Shown here: one piece after another, positions 1-6,618 of the stretch
How positions within the stretch are numbered: position 1 is the stretch's first letter
Layout of the letters: each line of letters begins with the position of its first letter
Virus record (IMG/VR): IMGVR_UViG_3300025598_001575
Location: 1-20,599 of that record
DNA length: 20,599 bases
Direction: 5' to 3' (one strand)
Source: a virus
Notes under the pieces: generated by a model
What the model was told of the DNA's origin: nothing
The model's input: only the letters and a program-made list of their open reading frames with translations
Databases searched by the model: none
Program-made: the position numbers and the translations under genes

Positions 1-332
1 ACTACTGAATCGTCTAAGAAGTGATACTCAAACTGTAGTTTTTCAGTTTTATAATAAAGATGGTTAGATTCAATCTTAAATGTTAAGATATCTTCATCAA
101 TACAATCAATAACACGTAGTAGCTTCTTAACATCCCCAATATTAAGGGTGATCTCTTGATCTACGTTAAATGTAGTATTGTATTTAGCTAATAGAATAAT
201 ACTTGTATCAGGCTTATTACAGACAGCGTATAAGCCATCCTTATTAAGCTTTATAGACACGATATCTACAGCTTTACCTACAACACTTAAAAAATTGTCG
301 GCAAAATCTTTCTTAACCAGCTTGAGTTCCAT
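1..332 (-). CDS. 45: Sliding clamp (DNA polymerase processivity factor), T4 gp45-like, partial
   Basis: The first 110 residues of a protein that runs off the left edge. It starts at the ATG at 332, MELKLVKKDFADNFLSVVGK, and the frame is open to base 1. The pattern of an opening helix, then short beta strands (LYAVCNKP, SIILLAKY, EITLNIGDVKKLLRVI, LTFKIESNHLYYKT), matches the first domain of T4-type trimeric clamps, where gp45 tethers gp43 to DNA and also supports late transcription. The start overlaps the end of the upstream Pro/Gln-rich gene by 20 bases. The polymerase in this window ends in a clamp-binding-like peptide, which fits. No Shine-Dalgarno sequence precedes the ATG. The call rests on fold pattern and on the gp32/gp45 neighbourhood, since clamps lack catalytic motifs. 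Confidence 0.75.
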   Translation of the reverse strand, partial: MELKLVKKDFADNFLSVVGKAVDIVSIKLNKDGLYAVCNKPDTSIILLAKYNTTFNVDQEITLNIGDVKKLLRVIDCIDEDILTFKIESNHLYYKTEKLQFEYHFLDDSV

Positions 333-888
333 TTGTTATCTTCGGTTTTTTTTTATTATTACTAGCTTCCAAGAACGTTAATATTTCTTGGGTCTTGTTA
401 TTGATTTTAATCATTTTCTCTTCAAGTTCAAGTAGTTTGTTATGAATATCTTCATATTGAGCTTTTTTATCTAAATCAAACTCAAGTTGATTAGGATCTG
501 AATATGGTTGATTTGTTTCAACTACTGGTTGTACTTGAAGTGGTGCAGGTTGCGCGAAAAACTGCGGTTCTGGCGGTACAAACTGTTGAGGTATAGGTTG
601 CGGCACTGGTTGTTGATAAACCGGCTGCGGAGGTCTTTGTTGCTGCGGTCTTTGCTGTTGTTGAGGTTTTACCCCAGCCGCGGGTAGAATATGAGAAGGC
701 ATAACCTTGCTCATATCCACATCGGTGACCTTTAAACCACCGCCTACTTCGTTAGACTTCTGCTTAATGCCATTAATATCACTTTGCAGTTGTTTACCGA
801 ACATAGCCGCTAGCACCAGAGCCTCATTTGTAAGAGGCGAGTCTGATGCTGCAAACACCTGCGGTGGTTGTGGTCGTTGGTTAGCCAT
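313..888 (-). CDS. Pro/Gln-rich protein with C-terminal coiled coil, function unknown
   Basis: A 191-residue protein I do not recognise. Residues 1-50 form a modest, probably helical domain (NEALVLAAMFGKQLQSDING). Residues about 70-130 are a low-complexity linker of Pro and Gln, with repeated QQQRPQ-type units and PQP/QPVPQP runs. Residues about 135-175 are a charged heptad-like helix (YEDIHNKLLELEEKMIKI) that should form a coiled coil. The tail is basic (NNKKKPK). It lies between gp32 and gp45, 2 bases after the gp32 stop and overlapping the clamp start by 20 bases, so it is made with the replisome. A flexible tether linking replication proteins is one reading; the sequence shows no catalytic motif. 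The open frame with good junctions on both sides makes it a real gene. Confidence 0.85.
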   Translation of the reverse strand: MANQRPQPPQVFAASDSPLTNEALVLAAMFGKQLQSDINGIKQKSNEVGGGLKVTDVDMSKVMPSHILPAAGVKPQQQQRPQQQRPPQPVYQQPVPQPIPQQFVPPEPQFFAQPAPLQVQPVVETNQPYSDPNQLEFDLDKKAQYEDIHNKLLELEEKMIKINNKTQEILTFLEASNNKKKPKITNGTQAG

Positions 889-890
889 TA

Positions 891-1790
891 TTATAAGTTA
901 TCGAGACCGTTTAAAAGATCTAATACTTTATCGTCATTAGCTGTAACAGCTTCTACTGGCTTTGCTGCTGGTTTAGCTGCAGGCTTTGGAGCTGGAGTGT
1001 AAGGAACATCTTCTTCCTCTTCAACAGGAGCTGCTACAGGTGCAGCAGCTGCATCACCGTAGTAGTGTTGATCAATGAAAGCTTTAATCTCGTCATTAGA
1101 TTTACGCTCTACTAAAGTATTAAGATCAATGATACTGTTATATATTTCGTTAATCTTATCTTCATCTAAGCCTTCAATAGCAGATGCGTTTAAGAACTTA
1201 GAAGCTGTATAAGTTGGGTACTTTGGTGCACCTGGCTTATCAGATACTAGCTCTACTTTAATACGAAGACTACAACCTTCTTCACTTAAGTCGAAGATCT
1301 TTGCACCGAACTCTTCTGAATCGTCACCGTTAATAGCCGATTGAATAATCTTGTCTAGCTGCTTACCATAACGTAATACTTTAACAGTACCGTTATTTTC
1401 TGGTTTCTTAGGATCGTTTACAACGTAAACGTTAACTAACCAGTTTTCTTTACGACGCAGGTTAGCTTTAGCGCGGTTTTGTTCATCTGGTGTACCATCA
1501 CGTAATACCTTAAAGTAAAGTTCACTTACAGGGCAACGATCACCCCATGTAGTAGGTGAAGTAATGCTAGCATATTGACCAGTAGCAATACTATTCCAAC
1601 CATGATGATAATAATGAAGAATCGTTTCTTCTGGATTCTTAATATTAGGTAATAAACGTACTATGTAAGGCTTTTCACTAGGTTCTAATGATAGTAAATT
1701 GCGGTAAGCCGAACTACCGCCTGATTTGTTTTTAGCTTTGTCTACAGCATTTTTAATGCTTTCGAACATATTTGAGTTATAAGGTTTCAT
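891..1790 (-). CDS. 32: Single-stranded DNA-binding protein, T4 gp32-like
   Basis: The phage replication ssDNA-binding protein coats template and recombination strands and recruits partners through its acidic tail. Landmarks matching T4 gp32 in order are: RLLPN (45-49; T4 RFLPS), the HHGW region (62-65), WGDRCPV (82-88), the basic RRKENWLVNVYVVNDPKKPE stretch (112-131; T4 SYWANILVVKDPAAPE), KVLRYGK (137-143; T4 KYRFGK), SKFLNASAI and the C-terminal LLNGLDNL (T4 LDDLLNDL). A PAAKPAAKP linker and an EEEED run precede the tail. Of the T4 zinc ligands His64, Cys77, Cys87 and Cys90, only the His and Cys86 (T4 Cys87) have obvious equivalents; CPVC has become CPVS. Residue 8 is also Met (base 1769), and MFESI there resembles the T4 start MFKRK, so the true start could be 21 bases shorter. 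It lies 26 bases after the probable gp59 gene. Confidence 0.93.
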   Translation of the reverse strand: MKPYNSNMFESIKNAVDKAKNKSGGSSAYRNLLSLEPSEKPYIVRLLPNIKNPEETILHYYHHGWNSIATGQYASITSPTTWGDRCPVSELYFKVLRDGTPDEQNRAKANLRRKENWLVNVYVVNDPKKPENNGTVKVLRYGKQLDKIIQSAINGDDSEEFGAKIFDLSEEGCSLRIKVELVSDKPGAPKYPTYTASKFLNASAIEGLDEDKINEIYNSIIDLNTLVERKSNDEIKAFIDQHYYGDAAAAPVAAPVEEEEDVPYTPAPKPAAKPAAKPVEAVTANDDKVLDLLNGLDNL

Positions 1791-1803
1791 ATTGAATGAT
1801 ATG

Positions 1804-1811
1804 TTATATTA
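1804..1811 (-). promoter_or_regulatory. TAATATAA motif upstream of gp32, possible promoter element
   Basis: The 26-base gap between probable gp59 and gp32 contains TAATATAA on the minus strand, 13 bases before the first ATG of gp32. The same octamer occurs on the same strand in the gaps at 6587-6594 and 15308-15315. It resembles the AT-rich -10 type element of T4 late promoters (TATAAATA), but no start site is known, and an AT-rich translation-initiation leader is an equal possibility. Confidence 0.3.
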
Positions 1812-1816
1812 GTATG

Positions 1817-2464
1817 TTATTGTTTTTTATCAAGCGAAAGTTCATTTATTCTCTTTAATCCTTCAGTAATAATTTTCTTAGCACGATTTGAGTTATTCAA
1901 TCTGATTTTAAACTTGACGATATCATCTGCAACTGTTTTAAGATAGATTTCTCTATCTTGAGCTTGCATGCTATTGAAAATCGATTCAAAACCGGGAAGT
2001 GACAGTAGAGTGTACAAGTTTAAGTGTTTATTTCTATAATCCTCTAAGCATCTCCAAGAATAACCGTTCTTTGAGTTACTATACTGATTTAATGTTATCT
2101 TTTCGTTAAGACAAACAGTAGCCAGGTACTTTAATGATTCAAGTATATGTTTAATGTGGCTCTCAGTATCGGGTAGTTCTTCGGCCCTCTGTTTTTGTAG
2201 CATAGAGTAACAAGCGATGGCTTTTTGCGTGAGGTAGAAGTTGAGCGGGAAGTGTTCTTCGTCTTTGTAGATGGCATAGGGTGCTAGTAAAAAGTCTTTA
2301 ATGTTTATTTGTGGGAATCTCTTAAAAAACATGTCTAAACGCACACACAAGATACCGTCTGGGGTTTTATCAAACCCCTCGAAGTCTTTACGCGCTTTCC
2401 AAGGCTTGTTCATATGCCCTCTGGAAACGCTTAAGTATGTATTGTAAACTTGTTCTAGGCTCAT
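1817..2464 (-). CDS. 59: Probable replicative helicase loader, T4 gp59-like
   Basis: A 215-residue, mainly helical protein, almost the length of T4 gp59 (217). gp59 loads the gp41 helicase onto gp32-coated forked DNA. Weak but ordered similarity can be seen by eye: VYNTYLSVSRGHMN near the N-terminus recalls T4 VYKLYLMIKQHMN, followed by DMFFKRFPQINIKDFLLAPYA (T4 KYFFQKLSEKYKLKELALIF) and EEHFPLNFY. The context supports the call: in T4, gene 59 lies directly upstream of gene 32 in the same direction, as here, and the window also encodes gp41. The gene starts at ATG 2464 and ends 26 bases before gp32. The C-terminus is Lys/Asn rich. There are no catalytic motifs, so this rests on length, position and faint similarity. 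Confidence 0.6.
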   Translation of the reverse strand: MSLEQVYNTYLSVSRGHMNKPWKARKDFEGFDKTPDGILCVRLDMFFKRFPQINIKDFLLAPYAIYKDEEHFPLNFYLTQKAIACYSMLQKQRAEELPDTESHIKHILESLKYLATVCLNEKITLNQYSNSKNGYSWRCLEDYRNKHLNLYTLLSLPGFESIFNSMQAQDREIYLKTVADDIVKFKIRLNNSNRAKKIITEGLKRINELSLDKKQ

Positions 2465-2471
2465 TAAAGAG

Positions 2472-2768
2472 CTATGATTTTAATATCTCTCTCACTACTT
2501 TGCTACGGCAAAGATTGGAATTGTACTTAAGAAACAACAGTATTGCTTCTCTTTCACTATCAGTATCAGTTAATTCCATGAAAACCTTACGATACAATTT
2601 ATTTTTGACTATAAATGAAAATATAGTGACATTGTTAAGTTTTTTATTGTGAATAATGGAACAAAATGATCCAAACTTAACCAATTCAATTTCGATTTCA
2701 TCTCTTGCAAGATTGCTAAGAGGTGTTTCTAAAACTGCTTCTTGAAGTGCTCCTACTATACCAGACAT
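2472..2768 (-). CDS. 98-residue protein of unknown function, in the T4 gene 33 position
   Basis: A small protein, starting MSGIVGALQEAVLE, with alternating helix and strand character: an amphipathic segment DEIEIELVKFGSF (23-35), a beta-like NNVTIFSFIVKNKLYRKVFM (45-64), and a helical C-terminus (SEREAILLFLKYNSN, then RSKVVREILKS). It lies directly upstream of the probable gp59 gene and 1 base after the DHH gene stop. In T4 this slot holds gene 33, the late-transcription co-activator, but the T4 gp33 C-terminal clamp-binding motif (LDFLL) is not present and I see no other similarity. I therefore leave it unnamed. The tight spacing on both sides argues that it is a real gene. Confidence 0.75.
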   Translation of the reverse strand: MSGIVGALQEAVLETPLSNLARDEIEIELVKFGSFCSIIHNKKLNNVTIFSFIVKNKLYRKVFMELTDTDSEREAILLFLKYNSNLCRSKVVREILKS

Positions 2769-2769
2769 A

Positions 2770-3681
2770 TTACGCTAAGGGCGTGAGTAGTTTGGTGAAA
2801 TCTAGGAACGCATCCGTTACTTTTCCACCCGCTGCATATTCATGTCCGCCTCCTTCGCAGAGCTTAGCAGCTAATTTTGATAAGTCTACTTCACATGACT
2901 TATTTTTGCGAAATGATATATGTGAGTTATCTGAGTTAACAAAGAACACTATATCTGCTGGGTGGGTGTTTAGCATGTAATCGCAAATCTCATTAACAAA
3001 CTTATTACCGTGAGTACCGTATATGTTACGGTCTTTTCCTCCTATAGAAACCTTACCTTTAAAGATTTGTAGGCTAGCAATTGCTTTATCTTTACGGTCT
3101 ACATAATCCTTTATAATTGCTTTTTCTTGAGCATTAAATGGTCTGAAACCATCGTAAAACTTCTGTAAGAATATTTCAGCACGCTGTAATGTAGAAGTCT
3201 TCTGTGTGTTGGTATAAAGACAATTTAATTCGTAGGTTTCTTTTAATTTAAATTCATAACAATCATAATCATCAGCAAGTGCTATAAAGTACTTTTGCTG
3301 CTGAGATACTTTAGCTGTGTCTTTATATGTGTTGTAAATTAGTTTCGAACAACTAGTAGTTTCTTTAATTACCGTTGTAGCTAATTTATAATTATTCAAC
3401 GCTTTTACATGAGACAGATGATGATCAATGATTGTAATATTTTCTCTGTCAACTAAGTCAGAATTTTTCGAAACGTCTAAATCTAAAATATAAATTCTAT
3501 CAAAATCATTTGGGTTGTTTTGATTTAGCCAGTTAAGAAACTCTCTACGAAAGTTCGTTACGGTGGTAGTCTTAAAAGCTATTTGACCAGGTTTTGTACC
3601 TAATGTCCAATGCAGCATTAATAAAGACCCGACACCGTCAATATCGAAATCAGTAAAAACGTATATCTTGTTTAGATTCAC
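2770..3681 (-). CDS. DHH/DHHA1-family phosphoesterase (RecJ/NrnA-like nuclease)
   Basis: A 303-residue metal-dependent phosphoesterase. All four DHH motifs are visible: TDFDIDGVGS (10-19; Asp11, Asp13, Asp15), ILDLD (65-69), IIDHHLSH (84-91; Asp86-His87-His88) and ALADDYD (134-140). The C-terminal DHHA1 substrate-binding domain is marked by CEGGGHEYAAGGKV (275-288). This is the architecture of short RecJ/NrnA-type enzymes, which degrade single strands from the 5' end or hydrolyse very short RNAs. The length (about 300) fits NrnA-like enzymes better than full-length RecJ (over 550). The start is a GTG at 3681, 15 bases after the gp41 stop; no nearby in-frame ATG is better placed. It sits between helicase and loader genes, so removal of Okazaki primers or trimming at recombination ends is a reasonable inference. 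Confidence 0.9.
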   Translation of the reverse strand: MNLNKIYVFTDFDIDGVGSLLMLHWTLGTKPGQIAFKTTTVTNFRREFLNWLNQNNPNDFDRIYILDLDVSKNSDLVDRENITIIDHHLSHVKALNNYKLATTVIKETTSCSKLIYNTYKDTAKVSQQQKYFIALADDYDCYEFKLKETYELNCLYTNTQKTSTLQRAEIFLQKFYDGFRPFNAQEKAIIKDYVDRKDKAIASLQIFKGKVSIGGKDRNIYGTHGNKFVNEICDYMLNTHPADIVFFVNSDNSHISFRKNKSCEVDLSKLAAKLCEGGGHEYAAGGKVTDAFLDFTKLLTPLA

Positions 3682-3696
3682 TTATATCTATTTAAC

Positions 3697-5049
3697 CTAT
3701 GCTGTCATTTTTTCCAGCTTATTTTCTATATCTGAAAGTTCATTCAAACCACCACTGGATTTATCGCCAGATAATCCAATATAGCCTTTTTCTTCAGTTA
3801 GAGATAAAGTAGTATAATCTATACGCATTGCAGTAGCAGCGTGCTTTGGACCTAAACGATTCTTTACACCTGCTACTTTAATCATACCTAAATCTTGATC
3901 ACCTTCATCTTGGTAGATAGCCCATACCACGTCTGCAGTAAAAGCTACACCTAGAGATTCACTTACGGTATCCAGACTTGGTTTCTCCATACCTTCACGG
4001 TTAGTTTGAATAGCACTAACTACAGGCATATTAAAGAAGTATGATAAAGCTCTTAATTCTTCTGCAGCTACTTTACCTTGCTCATAAGAGTTCTCACCTT
4101 GCGATGCCTTTATCAGTCCAAGATAGTCTATCACGAGTATATCCGGTTTTATCCCAGACTTTACTAAAGACTCAAGATAGGCCTTAATACCTGATACAGT
4201 AATGGATTTCGGTGGAAATTCCTTAATGATTAGCTTACGTTTATGTGTTTCAGTAACACCTTTAAAATATGAATCTAACGCATTGATTTGGCCTTGAATC
4301 TCGTTTATAGGGATTTTCGAAAGGTGACTACTAATACGTTTAGCATACATCATCTCAGGCATTTCAAGAGATATAAGAACAGTGGTTAAACCTCTTGCAG
4401 CCATATTAGCAGCTACATTACCTAAGAAAATAGACTTACCCACATTGGTTGGTCCTAAGAACAAATAGAGTGCTCTACCATTCTTAGCTAAACCACCGCC
4501 TATCTTTTCATCTATAAAGTTCCAACCAGTTGGTATGGTTTCACTCTTTGTACCTAATTCATTAATAATCTTCTCGTAGTCACCGAAAAAGTCTAGACCA
4601 ATATCACTAACTAAAGATATGTTACAGGCTTTTTCAAATAATGATAAGAACTTAGGATAATCAGCTTTTTCTTTAGATACATCATCTACTATCTTTAATA
4701 CAGTATTGTAAACTGCTTTCTCTTTAAAGAACTGTTCTGTATTAGCAATAAGTTCCTCCATATTGAGGTTATTATCGTATTGCTTATATGTAGTGACGAT
4801 CTCTTTGAATAACTTGATATCTTCTTCTTTACTAAGATAGGTTTTAATCTCAGTAATGGTAGGTAAAGCTTTACGTTTAGTGTAAAAGTCTTTAATAATA
4901 CTCACTACCAGTCTATTACCAGGATTCTTAAAGTTCTCTGGTGATAAATGGTCTAATACTAAAGAAGTATAGTAAGCATTAGTCAAACATTGACATGCTA
5001 CAATGTTTTCAAAGAAATCGCTATTGACTAGAAGATTATTTTTCTTCAT
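3697..5049 (-). CDS. 41: Replicative DNA helicase, DnaB family, T4 gp41-like
   Basis: This is the ring-shaped 5'-3' helicase that unwinds DNA ahead of the polymerase. The 450 residues comprise an N-terminal helical domain (about 1-145, including the DnaB-like YTSLVLDHLSPENF) and a RecA-like motor. Motor motifs are Walker A GPTNVGKS (199-206), the SLEM glutamate (E229), Walker B ILVIDYLGL (304-312, Asp308), the AIQTNREG sensor loop (Gln348) and GVKNRLGP (394-401) with the arginine-finger region. T4 gp41 is 475 residues, so this is full length. It is the first gene after a strong terminator that ends the uvsX transcript, so it probably begins its own transcription unit. AAAGG lies too near the ATG to be a normal ribosome-binding site. 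Confidence 0.95.
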   Translation of the reverse strand: MKKNNLLVNSDFFENIVACQCLTNAYYTSLVLDHLSPENFKNPGNRLVVSIIKDFYTKRKALPTITEIKTYLSKEEDIKLFKEIVTTYKQYDNNLNMEELIANTEQFFKEKAVYNTVLKIVDDVSKEKADYPKFLSLFEKACNISLVSDIGLDFFGDYEKIINELGTKSETIPTGWNFIDEKIGGGLAKNGRALYLFLGPTNVGKSIFLGNVAANMAARGLTTVLISLEMPEMMYAKRISSHLSKIPINEIQGQINALDSYFKGVTETHKRKLIIKEFPPKSITVSGIKAYLESLVKSGIKPDILVIDYLGLIKASQGENSYEQGKVAAEELRALSYFFNMPVVSAIQTNREGMEKPSLDTVSESLGVAFTADVVWAIYQDEGDQDLGMIKVAGVKNRLGPKHAATAMRIDYTTLSLTEEKGYIGLSGDKSSGGLNELSDIENKLEKMTA

Positions 5050-5055
5050 ACCTTT

Positions 5056-5068
5056 ATTATATATTATA
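5056..5068 (-). promoter_or_regulatory. Possible promoter -10 region for the gp41-to-gp45 unit
   Basis: On the minus strand the sequence between the terminator and gp41 reads TATAATATATAATAAAGG, with two overlapping TATAAT boxes (5068-5063 and 5061-5056). A new promoter is needed if the terminator at 5075-5100 is efficient, and this is the only non-coding sequence available. No convincing -35 box can be seen, because the terminator stem occupies that position. This is inference from placement and composition. Confidence 0.3.
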
Positions 5069-5070
5069 AA

Positions 5071-5104
5071 ATAAAAAAGCTAAGGTTGCCCTTAGCTTTT
5101 CTTT
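5071..5104 (-). terminator. Rho-independent terminator after uvsX
   Basis: A perfect 11-bp stem: AAAAGCTAAGG (5075-5085) pairs with CCTTAGCTTTT (5090-5100) around a 4-base loop. Read on the minus strand, the stem is followed by TTTTTTATTTTAT, a proper U tract, and it starts about 5 bases after the uvsX stop. It is the only strong hairpin terminator I find in the window and divides the minus-strand genes into two units. The plus-strand reading also ends in a T-rich run (TTTTCTTTTTATT), so it could act in both directions, although no plus-strand gene is seen. Confidence 0.88.
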
Positions 5105-6229
5105 TTATTCTTTTGTAAGCTCTTCAGCTTCTTCTAGAACAGGATTGCTTGACCCGTACCCAACTTTCTCTTTAAGAGTCTGTTCGAGTACCGGTAGTAC
5201 CTTGTTATCCCAAAACTCGGTATCATTTTCCCAAGTCTTTCTATAACCGATCTTCTCTCCATTAAACTGAAACGTAGAACCGGTTTGTTGAATAACTCCA
5301 AACGCTACTGCCATATCAGCTAAGCCAGCATAGCGACTTAAACCAGTACGAAAGTTATTGTATAGTTCTGCTTTTAAGAAAGCAGGTACAAAGCGGTTCT
5401 TAACTGTCATTGCTGACAATGTAACACCACTTACGTTATGAGCTACTGCGATTGATTCTTCTCCTTCGTTCTTGTCGATCTTTTCGTTTCTAGTCGCAAG
5501 CTGTACGAGCAAAGAAGCAAGATAAATAGGGCCAGAACCACCGGACTGCTTTTTAACCAGTTCAGGATAGAGTGAGGTTGGGTTATCATAAATGTGATTA
5601 GTAAAGAGAATAGGCACACGAGCTTTAGCTGCCTTAAAGGTTAAAGCACGCATCATAGATTTCATTGCTTTAGCCTTTGTACCCATATCTGCTGCATCCT
5701 TACCTTCAGTAACGTCGCGAAGCTCTTTAGCACTTGCTAAGTTACCAAGACTATCAATAGCAATAATAACCTTTAAATTAGGATCATTAGCTGCAATAAT
5801 CTTATCTAAGAATGTAGCGATTTGGTTACGGCAATCTTCTACTGTTTCTACAGGATAGTACTTTAAACGCTTAGGGTCAATACCAACACCTTCAGCAGAT
5901 TGCTTATCTACTGCTGCTTCTGTATCCCATACTGCAGCAAAGTAACCTTTCTTTTGTGCATTAGCAATGATCTTATTAACGATAAGTGTTTTACCTGCAC
6001 CTGAAGGACCACTAAAGCCTGTTACTCTACCTACTGGTATGCCTTTATATAAAGAACCAGAGAAGATAGCATTAAGAGCGTATGAACCCGTGTCGATCCA
6101 GTCGCCTACAATAGAAAGAGAATTATCATCTGAAAGCAGAGACGCATCTGCATTTAGTGCGTCTACTGCCTCAAAGATATCTTTCATTGAAGAGGCTTTT
6201 GTCTCTTCGTTGTTAGATTTTTTTACCAT
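5105..6229 (-). CDS. uvsX: UvsX, RecA-like recombinase
   Basis: This strand-exchange recombinase forms filaments on ssDNA and drives recombination-dependent replication and repair. In its 374 residues (T4 UvsX has 391) the RecA core is clear: IDTGSYALNAIFSGSLYKGI (45-64), typical of the phage family, Walker A GPSGAGKT (74-81), WDTEAAVD with Glu104, Walker B VIIAIDSLGN (154-163, Asp159), and LFTNHIYDN (208-216), which follows the L1 DNA-binding loop region. KKQSGGSGPIYLAS (226-239) corresponds to loop L2. The C-terminus is acidic (EEAEELTKE), as in many RecA proteins. It starts 5 bases after a small upstream gene and ends immediately before the intrinsic terminator. Confidence 0.96.
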   Translation of the reverse strand: MVKKSNNEETKASSMKDIFEAVDALNADASLLSDDNSLSIVGDWIDTGSYALNAIFSGSLYKGIPVGRVTGFSGPSGAGKTLIVNKIIANAQKKGYFAAVWDTEAAVDKQSAEGVGIDPKRLKYYPVETVEDCRNQIATFLDKIIAANDPNLKVIIAIDSLGNLASAKELRDVTEGKDAADMGTKAKAMKSMMRALTFKAAKARVPILFTNHIYDNPTSLYPELVKKQSGGSGPIYLASLLVQLATRNEKIDKNEGEESIAVAHNVSGVTLSAMTVKNRFVPAFLKAELYNNFRTGLSRYAGLADMAVAFGVIQQTGSTFQFNGEKIGYRKTWENDTEFWDNKVLPVLEQTLKEKVGYGSSNPVLEEAEELTKE

Positions 6230-6234
6230 ATAGA

Positions 6235-6582
6235 TTATTCGTCAAATAGCTTAACTACAGGGGTATTTGAGTTAGCTTGAGAAGCAGCTGCTGTCTGAAA
6301 CATTTGAGTATATTGTAAATTGAGGTTTGATTCAATTTCAGCTGTGCTTAATACAATAGAACTCTTTGAATATGTCCAGTTAGCAAAAACGTCTCTATCT
6401 GCAGTAAACTCTCTAAAGAATACTGGATAAAGCTGTACTTGTAGTTTTTTATCTTGCGTAGGTGATACGTTAAGAATAACTGGTTTAGTTACGGTAATTG
6501 TTGCATCGTCTTGCTCAACAAGAGTAGCAATAATTGTACGTTGAATAGCGTCTAGGAATACTATGATTTTATCTTGGCTCAT
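6235..6582 (-). CDS. Small beta-rich protein upstream of uvsX, function unknown
   Basis: A 115-residue protein starting MSQDKIIVFLDAIQRTIIAT. The first 55 residues alternate in a strand-turn-strand pattern (KIIVFLDAIQRTIIATLVEQ, TITVTKPVILNVSP, KLQVQLYPVFFREF) that could fit a small barrel of the LSm/SH3 kind. The second half (NWTYSKSSIVLS, then helix) ends in VVKLFDE. I recall similar unnamed proteins near uvsX in marine T4-like phages, but this is memory, not a search. It lies 5 bases upstream of uvsX, with 36 bases separating it from queF, and so is probably cotranscribed with uvsX. It does not resemble UvsY. The acidic, Phe-containing C-terminus loosely resembles clamp-binding tails; this is weak. 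Confidence 0.8.
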   Translation of the reverse strand: MSQDKIIVFLDAIQRTIIATLVEQDDATITVTKPVILNVSPTQDKKLQVQLYPVFFREFTADRDVFANWTYSKSSIVLSTAEIESNLNLQYTQMFQTAAASQANSNTPVVKLFDE

Positions 6583-6586
6583 ATGT

Positions 6587-6599
6587 TTATATTAATATA
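6587..6599 (-). promoter_or_regulatory. TAATATAA motif and AT palindrome upstream of the 115-residue gene
   Basis: The 36-base gap after queF contains TTAATATAA on the minus strand, ending 4 bases before the ATG of the small gene, within a 12-base perfect palindrome TATATTAATATA (6588-6599). The motif is shared with two other gaps in this window. If it is a -10 element, the transcript would be leaderless or nearly so; otherwise it is part of an AT-rich translation leader. Confidence 0.3.
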
Positions 6600-6618
6600 G
6601 TTTTTGTTTTTATCAAGG

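Noticed and set aside
580-670. Short repeated units that could suggest a CRISPR or tandem repeat
   Set aside because: The repetition reflects Pro/Gln codon runs in the coding frame; there are no evenly spaced repeats with unique spacers.
707-940. A 77-codon plus-strand frame, and similar short plus-strand frames at 178-381, 2437-2652, 2723-2980 and 5967-6233
   Set aside because: All are antisense shadows of minus-strand genes supported by motifs or tight junctions.
2472-2768. Naming the 98-residue gene as gp33
   Set aside because: Only position supports it; no sequence similarity or C-terminal clamp-binding motif can be seen.
6235-6582. Assigning the small gene next to uvsX as uvsY
   Set aside because: UvsY is a helical protein of about 137 residues; this protein is beta-rich and shows no resemblance.
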